From positions 1 to 30,121 of the forward strand of contig CAYYTT010000029.1 in assembly GCA_964474635.1 (NCBI GenBank): a stretch of DNA of 30,121 bases. Reading direction: 5' to 3'. Both the position numbers and the translations under genes were made by a program. Origin of the DNA: CAYUYV01 sp964474635. GTDB taxonomy: Bacteria > Pseudomonadota > Alphaproteobacteria > JAJFIK01. Position 1 is the first letter of the stretch; each line of letters starts with the position of its first letter. Positions 7,724 through 16,324 of this stretch are shown in pieces. The notes beneath the pieces were generated by a model, which was not told the origin of the DNA, did not search any database, and saw only the letters and a list, made by a program, of their open reading frames with translations.

Positions 7724-9679
7724 ATGACCGCAGACATGGTCGCCCCCTCCGTTGCCTCCACCACAGCCGCCGCGGCGCAAGGATCGGGGGGCCCCGGCGG
7801 TCCCGCCGGGCGCGGCGTCCGGCGCGCGCGCAAGGCCTCCCAGCCCGACGGCGACGACGCGCCCCTGCGCCAGCGCTCCGCCTGGGCGGTCCTTGGGGAT
7901 CTGCTGCCGTTTCTGTGGCCCAAGGAGCGTCCGGGCCTGCGCCTGAGGGTCATCCTGGCGCTGGCCTGCATGGTGCTGGGCAAGGTGGTGATCGTCTATG
8001 TGCCCTTTTTCTATAAGGGCGCCGTCGATGCCCTGGGGGGGGAAGAAGGGCGCGAGGCGGCCCTGCTGGCGGTGCCGGTTTTCCTCGTGCTGGCCTATGG
8101 GGTGTCGCGGATCCTGGGCTACGGCTTCAGCGAACTGCAGGACATGATTTATGCCCGCGTCAGCGAGGCCATGCAGCGCCGACTGTCCTTGCGCCTGTTC
8201 GACCACATCAACATGCTGTCCTTGCGTTTCCATCTTGAGCGCAAATCAGGCGGCCTGCAGCGGATCATGAGCCGTGGCATTTATCTTGCCGATTCCCTGC
8301 TACAGACGGTATTGTTCCGCATACTGCCTTCCACGATCGAATTCGTCTTTGTCGCCGTCATCCTCACGGTGACCTTCGGCTGGGTCTTCGCGCTGATCAC
8401 GGGCATTACGGTGACCATCTATCTCGGCGTGACCTTTGCGATTTCCGAATGGCGCAAGAAATTCCGCCGTGAGATGATCGAGCTCGACTCGGCGGCCTTT
8501 TCCCAGGCCATGGACGCCATGCTCAATTTCGAGACGGTCAAATATTTCGGCAATGAACGCCACGAGGCCGCGCGGTATGATGAGTCCCTGCAGCGTTATG
8601 AGAATGCCAAGGTGCGCACGACCTCGTCCCTGTCGTTTCTCAACATGGCGCAGAATGTGGTGTTCATCTCCGGGCTGACGGTGTTGATGGTCATGGCCGG
8701 CTATGGCGTTGCGGACGGCCGGCTCACGGTTGGTGACTTTGTGCTGATCAATGCGCTGGTGATCCAGCTCGGCGGGCCCTTGAGCAATTACGGCTTTGTT
8801 TATCGCACCGTTCAGGAGGCCCTGATCGACTCTGAGCGGATGCTCGACATCCTCGATATGAAACCGGAAGTGTGCGACCGGGACGGCGCCAAGCCGCTGG
8901 CCGTCAACGGGGCCGAAGTGCGCTTTGAAGATGTGGAGTTTCACTACACCGAGGAACGCAAGATCCTGCACGGCGTGTCCTTCACGGTACCGCCCGGCAA
9001 GACGGTGGGCATTGTCGGGGCGACGGGCGCGGGCAAATCCACGCTCTCGCGGCTGTTGTTCCGCTTTTATGATGTGGTGGAGGGGCGCATCCTGATCGAT
9101 GGACAAGACATTCGGGACGTGACCCAGGATAGCCTGCGCGCCGCCATTGGCATGGTACCCCAGGACACGGTGCTGTTTAACGACACCATCGGCTACAACA
9201 TCGCCTACGGACGACCCGATGCGAGCCAGGACGACATCGAGCGGGTGGCCAAGCTCGCCCAGATCCACGATTTCGTGGACAGTCTGCCGGATCGTTATGA
9301 GACCATGGTGGGCGAGCGCGGCCTGAAGCTGTCGGGCGGCGAGAAGCAACGGGTGGCCCTTGCGCGGACCCTGCTGAAGGATCCGCCGATCCTGATGCTC
9401 GACGAGGCGACCTCGTCGCTCGATTCGCGGACCGAGGCGGACATTCAGGAGGCCGTGCGCACCGTCTCGCACGATCGTACCACGCTGATGATCGCCCACC
9501 GCTTGTCCACCGTGCGCCATGCCGACGAAATCCTGGTGATGGATCATGGTCAGGTGATCGAACGCGGGCCCCATGACGCCCTTCTGGCAGCCGGCGGCGC
9601 CTATGCCGCCCTATGGTCGCGCCAGTTGGCCGAGGACGAAAAGGCAGAGCGCGAGGAGGCCTTGGACGAGGCGGTTTGA
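7724..9679 (+). CDS. Atm1-type ABC exporter (fused membrane and ATPase domains)
   Basis: This 651-residue half-transporter belongs to the Atm1/HMT1 branch of ABC exporters, inner-membrane homodimers that in mitochondria and alphaproteobacteria export glutathione-linked sulfur or metal conjugates. A low-complexity N-terminus (1-55) precedes a six-helix membrane domain (about 75-360) and the nucleotide-binding domain. The latter has Walker A GATGAGKST (432-440), Q-loop MVPQDTVLF, signature LSGGEKQ (536-542), Walker B ILMLDEATSS (about 557-566) and the H-switch MIAHRLSTVRHADEI. All ATPase residues are intact. FNFETVKYFGNE-type sequence after the fourth helix (LNFETVKYFGNE) is characteristic of the Atm1 group. 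GGGAG lies 5 bases before the ATG. Two overlapping GC-rich hairpins follow the stop. Confidence 0.93.
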   Translation: MTADMVAPSVASTTAAAAQGSGGPGGPAGRGVRRARKASQPDGDDAPLRQRSAWAVLGDLLPFLWPKERPGLRLRVILALACMVLGKVVIVYVPFFYKGAVDALGGEEGREAALLAVPVFLVLAYGVSRILGYGFSELQDMIYARVSEAMQRRLSLRLFDHINMLSLRFHLERKSGGLQRIMSRGIYLADSLLQTVLFRILPSTIEFVFVAVILTVTFGWVFALITGITVTIYLGVTFAISEWRKKFRREMIELDSAAFSQAMDAMLNFETVKYFGNERHEAARYDESLQRYENAKVRTTSSLSFLNMAQNVVFISGLTVLMVMAGYGVADGRLTVGDFVLINALVIQLGGPLSNYGFVYRTVQEALIDSERMLDILDMKPEVCDRDGAKPLAVNGAEVRFEDVEFHYTEERKILHGVSFTVPPGKTVGIVGATGAGKSTLSRLLFRFYDVVEGRILIDGQDIRDVTQDSLRAAIGMVPQDTVLFNDTIGYNIAYGRPDASQDDIERVAKLAQIHDFVDSLPDRYETMVGERGLKLSGGEKQRVALARTLLKDPPILMLDEATSSLDSRTEADIQEAVRTVSHDRTTLMIAHRLSTVRHADEILVMDHGQVIERGPHDALLAAGGAYAALWSRQLAEDEKAEREEALDEAV

Positions 9680-9680
9680 T

Positions 9681-9715
9681 CCCGCGTCTGGAGCGCGGGG
9701 CGGAGTGTTCGCCCC
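9681..9715 (+). terminator. Two mutually exclusive hairpins after the ABC exporter gene
   Basis: CCCGCG (9681-9686) pairs with CGCGGG (9694-9699), and GGGGCG (9697-9702) pairs with CGCCCC (9710-9715). The two stems share bases 9697-9699 and so compete. No T-run follows, so termination would be weak or Rho-dependent. Confidence 0.35.
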
Positions 9716-9855
9716 ATGCTCTTGTCTCATGTCAAAGCACGGATGGGGTTTTGTGCTCCGTCTGTGGGCTACGATGGCACTATCGGAACACACGGCGCGC
9801 AGGAAGGGGCTCGCGCGTGGGCCTGGCCTTTTGTGCCCGTTGAAAGGATGTTCCG

Positions 9856-11358
9856 ATGGGTTTGCGTGTGCTTGCCGTCCTCACCCTGATGGCTTTCGTT
9901 TCCAACTGGAGTGGCGTCCTTCCCCGTGCCGTTGCCGCCGAGCCGCTCACGCCGGCCCAGTTGCGCGGCGACCTGGCCGTTGCGCGTTCGGCGCTTGAGG
10001 CGATTCATCCGGGCTATGACCGCTACACGCCCCGCGCCGCGCTTGATGCGGCCTGGGACGATCTTGAGGCGCGGGCCGCCGAGGGCCCCATGACCACGGC
10101 GCAGGTCTATCTTGCGCTATCGGCCGTTCTGGCGCGGATCAATTGCGATCACACCAAGGCGGAGACGCCGCGCGCCCTTGACCGGAAGCGCCTGTCCGTA
10201 CCGAGCTTTTTCCCCTTCCGCTTCCAATTGGTGGAGGGCGAGGCACTGGTCACGGCCGTCGGCGAGGGGGCAGGCGGCCTTCAGGTTGGAGAGACCCTGA
10301 TCGCCATCGATGGCGCGCCCACAGGGGCCGTTTTCGATGCCATCCGCCCACTGATCCCCGTGGATGGCAAGACCGTTTGGGCCCGTGAGCCGGCCCTTGA
10401 GGCCTCCGGCGAGTTTCTGGGGTCGGCCTTTGAGCATTTTTACTGGCTGATGAACGGTCCCTGGGCGGAGAAAACTGTAAGGGTACGCGGAGCGAACGGC
10501 GCGGACCGTAACGTCATTGTGTTGCCAATTGATTTCGAAGCCTGGCGCGCCTTGCCGTTTCCGGGAGCGGGCTATCGGGCCGATTTTGTCGATGCCGTCA
10601 CGTTCGACTCGGAACGTGCACCCGATGTGGCGCTGTTGCGGGTCGATACTTTTGTGAATTATCGCCGGCCCATGGATCCGCGCACGGTCTATGGACCGCT
10701 GTTCGAGCGCCTGCGGGATGAGGGCGTCAAGGCGTTGATCCTCGATACGCGGCGCAATGGCGGCGGGTCGGACGATGCCATGCTGGCCCTGCTCGCACAT
10801 CTCGTCGATAAGCCGTTCCGGCAGATACGGGCACGCTATGTGCGCAGCCTGGATCTCACGCGCTTCTCGGACGTTATTCAGACCTGGGATCCCTCGGCTC
10901 TGACACCGGATCCGGCCCGTTTCACGGAGGAACGGCCCGGGTGGTACCGGGAAAATCCGTCCCAAGACCAGCTCGCCTTCCAGACTATTGAGCCGTCACC
11001 GGCCGCCTTCACAGGCCCCCTTGTTATCCTTTCGAGCGCGGCGAACGCCTCCGGCGTGACCATGATGCTCGGAAAGCTCCAGGACCTGCGCGCCGATGCG
11101 GTCATCGTCGGCGAACCCACCGGCGGCAGTGTGGAGGGGCCCACGGCCGGCACCTTGTTCTTTGTGACGCTGCCCGAAAGCGCCATCCGCGTGCGCGTGC
11201 CATTTTATCGCCAGTATCTGGAAGTCAGCGCCTTCGAGCCCGGCCTCGGCGTCACGCCCGATGTTCTCGTCCGTCCGACCCGTGAGGATATCCTGAAAGG
11301 GCGCGACCCGGTGATGGAGGCGGCGATTGCCCAAGCCCGAAAATTGATGGGCGAGTAA
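9856..11358 (+). CDS. Exported S41 family peptidase
   Basis: This 500-residue protein starts with a signal peptide (hydrophobic 4-30, cleavage likely after AVAA) and so acts in the periplasm or at the cell surface. A helical N-terminal domain is followed by a short PDZ-like segment (GLQVGETLIAIDGAPT) and a C-terminal peptidase core. The core has LILDTRRNGGGSDDAM, the family's substrate-groove strand, then LVILSSAANASGVTMMLGKL, where Ser399 takes the place of the nucleophile, and AVIVGEPTGGSVEG. The ATG at 9856 follows GAAAGGA. The serine context (NASG) differs from the common SASAS of Ctp enzymes, so it is a divergent S41 member closer to uncharacterised exported ones. The target proteins are unknown. 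Confidence 0.85.
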   Translation: MGLRVLAVLTLMAFVSNWSGVLPRAVAAEPLTPAQLRGDLAVARSALEAIHPGYDRYTPRAALDAAWDDLEARAAEGPMTTAQVYLALSAVLARINCDHTKAETPRALDRKRLSVPSFFPFRFQLVEGEALVTAVGEGAGGLQVGETLIAIDGAPTGAVFDAIRPLIPVDGKTVWAREPALEASGEFLGSAFEHFYWLMNGPWAEKTVRVRGANGADRNVIVLPIDFEAWRALPFPGAGYRADFVDAVTFDSERAPDVALLRVDTFVNYRRPMDPRTVYGPLFERLRDEGVKALILDTRRNGGGSDDAMLALLAHLVDKPFRQIRARYVRSLDLTRFSDVIQTWDPSALTPDPARFTEERPGWYRENPSQDQLAFQTIEPSPAAFTGPLVILSSAANASGVTMMLGKLQDLRADAVIVGEPTGGSVEGPTAGTLFFVTLPESAIRVRVPFYRQYLEVSAFEPGLGVTPDVLVRPTREDILKGRDPVMEAAIAQARKLMGE

Positions 11359-11460
11359 TCGCGCAGTCAGAACGCGAGAGCCGCGTGGCCTTTGCGGGCC
11401 GGAAAGTGGTAGAACACCCCCCGAAGCACACGCGGTCACGGCAAAGGGGGCAAGCGGAGC

Positions 11461-12861
11461 ATGGCACAGCAGCACACGGCATCGGACAAGCCTGGGCTTC
11501 TCAACAGGGCCGCCGCGCCCTTTGTCGCCTTGGTCGAGCGTTATTATCCCGATCCCTTCGTCTTCGTGATTGTCTTGACGGTGCTGACCCTGGGTCTTTC
11601 GCTCGCCCTGACGGATGCGTCAGGGGCGGGCGTGATCCTGGCATGGGGGAACGGGCTTTCCTCCCTTCTCGCCTTCACGATGCAGCTCGCGCTCACTTTG
11701 GTCCTGTCCCACGCCTTTGCCCATACGGACCGGATCAAGGCCGTCCTGATACGGATTTCCAAGATCCCCCGTGCGGAGTGGCAGGCTTACGCGGTCATTT
11801 GCGCGGCGGCTGGGATCGCAAGCCTCATAACCTGGCCGCTGGGTCTCGTCGTCGGCGCGACCCTGGCCAAGCGCATCGCCGTTGAGGGCGCGCATCGGGG
11901 CCTGCGCCTTGATTATCCTCTGCTGGTGGCCTCCGCCTATGCCGGGTTCGTGGTCTGGCATATGGGCTATTCGGGCTCCGCGCCCTTGTTCGTGGCGACC
12001 CCCGGCCATGTGCTCGAAGCCCAGATCGGCATCCTGCCCGTGACGGAAACCGTGTTTTCGTTCTGGAACATGGGCCTTGCAGCCATCACGCTCGCCGCCG
12101 TCAGCGCCACTTGCGCCCTGATGAGGCCGGGGCCGGGTGCCGTGCGCCCCCTCGGTGAGGCGGGCCTTACGGTTCTCGAGGAGGAAGAGCGCGAGGACAC
12201 GGGCGATGCCCAGCCCGAAACCGTTGGGGAACGGATCGGGGCCTCGCCGGTGCTCAGCCTGCTGCTGGGTGCGCTCGTGGTCGGCTACCTGGCGGTCTGG
12301 TTCGCGCAAAACGGATTTTCGCTGAACCTGAACATCGTGAACTGGACCCTGCTTGGGACCGGTCTGCTGCTGGCGCGTTCGCCTGTCCATCATGTGGAGC
12401 TGTGCGTCGATGGCGGCCGTTCCCTGGGGGCGTTGCTGCTGCAATACCCCTTTTATGCCGGGATCATGGGTGTGATGGCGGGGACCGGCCTTGTGAGCCT
12501 TTTTTCCGAATGGATCGCGGCCCAGGCGAGCGCATTCACACTGCCGCTTTGGGCGTTTTTCGCGGGCGGCCTTGTGAACATGTTCGTGCCCTCCGGCGGC
12601 GGACAATGGGCCGTGCAGGGGCCTGTCTTTATCGAGGCGGGCCAGGCGCTCGGCGTGCCGCCGGCCCTCATTGTCATGGCCGTGGCCTATGGTGATCAGT
12701 GGACGAACATGATCCAGCCCTTCTGGACCATTCCGCTCCTCGCTATTGCAGGTCTCAGGGTCGGGGACGTGCTCGGCTACACCTTCATTGTTCTGATCGT
12801 GTCCGGCGTCATTTTCACCGCGGGGCTCATGGCCGCCGCGATGTTGCTCGGCGCGGGGTAG
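11461..12861 (+). CDS. atoE: Short-chain fatty acid transporter, AtoE family
   Basis: This 466-residue integral membrane protein matches the AtoE family (PF02667), which in E. coli takes up short-chain fatty acids such as acetoacetate and butyrate. Family sequences visible include ERYYPDPFVFVIVLTVLTL at the first helix, WGNGLSSLLAFTMQLALTLV, AYAGFVVWHMGYSGSAPLFV, and FVPSGGGQWAVQGPVF near the end. About 11-12 membrane helices are expected; an acidic cytoplasmic loop lies near residues 235-258. Length is close to the E. coli protein. No ato enzymes are adjacent, so uptake is not visibly linked to degradation here. The upstream 102 bases contain no clear promoter; GGAG sits very close to the ATG, and a G-run lies further upstream. 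The symbol is by family only. Confidence 0.88.
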   Translation: MAQQHTASDKPGLLNRAAAPFVALVERYYPDPFVFVIVLTVLTLGLSLALTDASGAGVILAWGNGLSSLLAFTMQLALTLVLSHAFAHTDRIKAVLIRISKIPRAEWQAYAVICAAAGIASLITWPLGLVVGATLAKRIAVEGAHRGLRLDYPLLVASAYAGFVVWHMGYSGSAPLFVATPGHVLEAQIGILPVTETVFSFWNMGLAAITLAAVSATCALMRPGPGAVRPLGEAGLTVLEEEEREDTGDAQPETVGERIGASPVLSLLLGALVVGYLAVWFAQNGFSLNLNIVNWTLLGTGLLLARSPVHHVELCVDGGRSLGALLLQYPFYAGIMGVMAGTGLVSLFSEWIAAQASAFTLPLWAFFAGGLVNMFVPSGGGQWAVQGPVFIEAGQALGVPPALIVMAVAYGDQWTNMIQPFWTIPLLAIAGLRVGDVLGYTFIVLIVSGVIFTAGLMAAAMLLGAG

Positions 12862-13061
12862 CGGCCGGCAAGGGCTATAGCTGCGGTCGAGAACTCTGGA
12901 TCAGTCTGTGTCCAGCTTGCCGCCGCACTGTTTTTGGCGCGCTGCGCGGGGGCGGCAAAAAGGCGCCGGGCCGCAGTCGCGGCCTTGAGCGCGGAGCGGA
13001 TACATCATCGCGCCGCGCTATAAGCGCCCCGCACCCTCAGCCATCTGGTCGGCCACTGCCC
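12862..13061. other. Intergenic region between convergent genes
   Basis: The 200 bases between the stops of the AtoE-type gene and the RND permease gene contain no open frame worth calling. A perfect 6-bp stem with a 4-base loop (12969-12974 with 12979-12984) is present but lacks a T-run. It may help Rho-dependent termination from either side; nothing else is recognised. Confidence 0.5.
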
Positions 13062-16000
13062 CTATGAGCCGGTGCCGGCGTCAGGAGCACGGGTTGCCCG
13101 CCGGACGATGCCAACGAAGAATCGGCGAAAATGGGTTGGCGCGATCAGCAGGACCGGCGTGATCAGCAGGGTGAGGACGGTCGCAAAGCCCAGCCCGAAG
13201 ACTACGGCGGTGGCAAGCTGCACCCACCAGACCGCGACGGGCCCGCCCACACTGATATCCCGGCCGAAGAAATCCACATTGAGCGCGAACATCATGGGCA
13301 GAAGTCCGCACATGGTCGTGATGGTGGTCAGCACCACGGGGCGCAGACGCTGGGCCGCCGTACGCACGATCGCTTCATGGATATCCGTTCCCTGACCATG
13401 CAGGCGCTGGAACGTGTCGATCAGCACGATATTGTTGTTCACCACGATGCCGGCGAGGGCCACGATCCCCGTCCCGGTCATGATGATGCTGAAGGTCTGC
13501 CCCATGACCATCATGCCGACCAGAACGCCGATGGTGGACAGGATCACCGTGGAGAGGATCAAGGACGCATGGTAGAAATTGTTAAACTGGGTTAGCAGGA
13601 TCACGAACATCAGGAACAGGGAAGCGCCCATGGCGCCCACGAGGAACTGGCCCGCCTGCTGGGATTCCTCATCCGCGCCCCGGAAGCGCCAGCGCACATC
13701 GGCACCCAGATTGGCCTCCTCGCTCAACCATCGGCGCACTTCGGCGACCTTTTCAGCCGTGCGCGCGCCGCCGCCTTCCACATTGGCGCGGACCTGCATG
13801 ACCCGGCGCCCGTCGATCCGGTCGATCTGGTTCACCCGGGGCTGGGGCACACGGCGCACGAAATTGCTGATCGGCACAAGGCCGTCATTGGTCCGGATGC
13901 GTAAGGTATCCAGTTGATCGACGGTGCGAAACTCTTCGGGGAAGCGGGCCCGAATGTCGATTTCATCTTCTGAATCATCCGGCCGGTAGGTATCGATGAG
14001 GATGCCGTTGGTCACGAGCTGCACGGTGGCGCCTATGGTGGTGATGTCGGCGCCGAAGCGGCCCGCCCGTTCCCGGTCGACCTCCAGCACCCACTCAAAG
14101 CCGGGCAGGGGCCGCGTGTCCTCCAGTTCGATGATGCCGTCGGTCTCGTCGCGCAAATAGGTGCTGACCTTGGCGGTGGCCGCGATCAGGGCCCCATAAC
14201 TGATGGATGACAGCTCAATCTGAATGTCCTTGCCCGTGGGCGGACCATCCTCACGCGCCTTGACCTCAATGCGCAGGCCCGAAATGGAGGCCGTGCGCCG
14301 GCGCACCTCTTCAAGGATTTCCCGGCCCGGTTTGCGTTGTTCCCAGGGGGCAAGCTCGATCAGGATCTGGCCGATCATGTCGGGCGGCAATGCGCCCGCA
14401 TTGCCGCCGGGGCCACTGCTGCCTGCTCCCACGGTCTGCGTTGTAGTCAAGAGCGCGCGGATGCCAGGCACGGTCCGCACCACGTCCTCGACCTCGATGA
14501 CGAGGTCCCGTGCTTCGTCGACGGACAGGTTGCCCCGCCCACTGACAATCACATAGGCCTGCTCCGGCTCGGTCTCCACGAAGAACTCGACGCCCCTGCC
14601 GAAGAAACCGTAAAGCTCCACAACCACGAACAGGACCGCCAGCACGACCAGAAAGACAAGGCCAGGCCTGCGAATACTGCCCGAAACGAAGCGGACATAA
14701 AGGCCCGTCAGGCCGCCCAGTTCCCTTAAATCCCCATCCTCGGAGGCGGAGAGGGCGCGCAAGGTCTTGGGGTCGGCGGCCTGTCCCTTGCCGAACACCG
14801 AACCCAGGACGGGCAGGAAAATGAGCGCCACCATCAACGCCGCCGACAGGATCGTGATCAAGGTGATGGGCAGATAGCTCATGAATTTGCCCGAGACCCC
14901 GGGCCAGAACAGCATTGGGAAAAAGGCGGCGAGCGTCGTGAGCGTCGAACTCGTCACGGGCCAGAACATGCGCTTGGCGGCCAGGGCATAGGCCTCGCGC
15001 CGGTGCAGGCCCTCGGCCATTTTTCGGTCGGCGTATTCGACCACCACGATGGCCCCGTCGACGAGAATGCCCACCGACAGCAAAAGGCCAAACATGACCA
15101 TGAAATTCATGGTGAGGCCAATGGTCTGCAGAATGAGAAAGCCGAACAGGAAGGAGGAGGGGATCGCGACGCCGACAAGCAACGCCGATCGAAAGCCCAG
15201 CGCCGCCACCACGACCACCATCACCAGCAGGATGGCCGTCAGGATCGAGGCCTCAAGCTGGCTCAAGGAGCGGTTGATCCAGTCCGACTGGTCGGCGATG
15301 AAATCGACTTCGATGGCGTCCGGCCAGCGCGATTGGGCTTCGGCCACCATGGCGCGCACGGCCGAATTGATTTCGATGATGTTCTCGCCAACCCGCTTGA
15401 CGACCTGGATCGACAGGGCCGGATTGCCGTTGAACCGGGCATACCCGCCCGGGTCCTGGAAGGTGCGCCGGATTTCGGCTAGAGCGCCCAGGGTCACGAT
15501 GCCGTCGCCGGACACCTTGATGGGCAGGTTGTAAACGTCCTGCGCGGTCTCGAAGAGGCCGGGCACCTTCACCGAGAAGCGGCCTTCGCCGGTGTCCATG
15601 GAGCCCGCGGCCACAAGCCGGTTGTTCCGTGTTATGGCGGTCACGAGTTCCGATTGGGAAACGTCATAGGACTCCAGATTGGCTGGATCGATGACGACTT
15701 CGAGCAGTTCCTCGCGCTGGCCCGTGAGCTGTGCCTCAAGGACGCCGGGCAGGGTCTCGATTTCTTCCTGCAGGCCCTTTGCCAGATGGAATAAGGTGCG
15801 CTCCGGGACCGCGCCGGAGAGCGTCACCACGATGACGGGGAAGGTGCTCGTGTTGAACTCGCGCACGATGGGTTCTTCGGCATCGTCGGGCAGTTCGGAG
15901 CGCGCCAGATCGACCTTTTCGCGCACATCGATCAGCGCGCTGTCCTTGTCGAAATTGACGTCGAACTCCAGGATGATGCCCGCATTGCCCTGCGCGGCGT

Positions 16001-16250
16001 AGGACTGCATCTCCTTGAGGCCCTCAACGGACTGGACCTCCTGCTCCACGGGCTTGACGAGCAGGCGCTCGGCGTCTTCCGGAGAGATGCCCTGGAGCGC
16101 GAGGGAGACGAAAATGAACGGAATCGGAATATCCGGGTCGGCCTCTTTGGGGATGCCGCGATAGGCCATATAGCCGGCAATGATGCCGATGAAGAGGACC
16201 GCGAGCACGGTGCGTGCCCGTCCCATGGCTGCGTCGATAATGCCGGTCAC
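13062..16250 (-). CDS. RND efflux transporter, inner-membrane permease subunit
   Basis: This 1062-residue protein has the AcrB/CusA architecture: two repeats, each with one membrane helix, a large periplasmic porter domain and five to six further helices. It opens with a helix at residues 13-30 and the KEADPDIPIPFIFV strand of the family. In TM4, GILVDGAIVVVEYADR keeps the first proton-relay aspartate (Asp398, AcrB D407), but the second is Gly399. In TM10, VVNNNIVLID places Asn938 where AcrB has the relay lysine K940. These substitutions occur in several non-HAE1 RND groups. The start is GTG at 16250 with GGGGAGA 8 bases upstream. It follows the adaptor gene by 74 bases in the same direction. 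No outer-membrane channel gene is in the window. The substrate is unknown. Confidence 0.93.
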   Translation of the reverse strand: MTGIIDAAMGRARTVLAVLFIGIIAGYMAYRGIPKEADPDIPIPFIFVSLALQGISPEDAERLLVKPVEQEVQSVEGLKEMQSYAAQGNAGIILEFDVNFDKDSALIDVREKVDLARSELPDDAEEPIVREFNTSTFPVIVVTLSGAVPERTLFHLAKGLQEEIETLPGVLEAQLTGQREELLEVVIDPANLESYDVSQSELVTAITRNNRLVAAGSMDTGEGRFSVKVPGLFETAQDVYNLPIKVSGDGIVTLGALAEIRRTFQDPGGYARFNGNPALSIQVVKRVGENIIEINSAVRAMVAEAQSRWPDAIEVDFIADQSDWINRSLSQLEASILTAILLVMVVVVAALGFRSALLVGVAIPSSFLFGFLILQTIGLTMNFMVMFGLLLSVGILVDGAIVVVEYADRKMAEGLHRREAYALAAKRMFWPVTSSTLTTLAAFFPMLFWPGVSGKFMSYLPITLITILSAALMVALIFLPVLGSVFGKGQAADPKTLRALSASEDGDLRELGGLTGLYVRFVSGSIRRPGLVFLVVLAVLFVVVELYGFFGRGVEFFVETEPEQAYVIVSGRGNLSVDEARDLVIEVEDVVRTVPGIRALLTTTQTVGAGSSGPGGNAGALPPDMIGQILIELAPWEQRKPGREILEEVRRRTASISGLRIEVKAREDGPPTGKDIQIELSSISYGALIAATAKVSTYLRDETDGIIELEDTRPLPGFEWVLEVDRERAGRFGADITTIGATVQLVTNGILIDTYRPDDSEDEIDIRARFPEEFRTVDQLDTLRIRTNDGLVPISNFVRRVPQPRVNQIDRIDGRRVMQVRANVEGGGARTAEKVAEVRRWLSEEANLGADVRWRFRGADEESQQAGQFLVGAMGASLFLMFVILLTQFNNFYHASLILSTVILSTIGVLVGMMVMGQTFSIIMTGTGIVALAGIVVNNNIVLIDTFQRLHGQGTDIHEAIVRTAAQRLRPVVLTTITTMCGLLPMMFALNVDFFGRDISVGGPVAVWWVQLATAVVFGLGFATVLTLLITPVLLIAPTHFRRFFVGIVRRATRAPDAGTGS

Positions 16251-16324
16251 GCCGCACTCTCCCCAGAATGGCTTGCGCCAAAAACGTTGGAACTTGTGGA
16301 TGGAGGCTGACCGCGCGCGGGCCG

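Noticed and set aside
8300..9574. A 424-codon open frame antisense to the ABC exporter gene
   Set aside because: It is a shadow of the GC-rich codon pattern; it is histidine- and arginine-rich, has no domain, and the opposite strand encodes an intact transporter.
11620..12606. A 328-codon open frame antisense to the AtoE-type gene
   Set aside because: Low-complexity H/R/Q/G-rich translation typical of antisense frames in high-GC DNA.
12935..12990. A terminator between the AtoE-type and RND genes
   Set aside because: The GGCCGC/GCGGCC stem is real but has no T-run on either strand, so it was not listed as a terminator.
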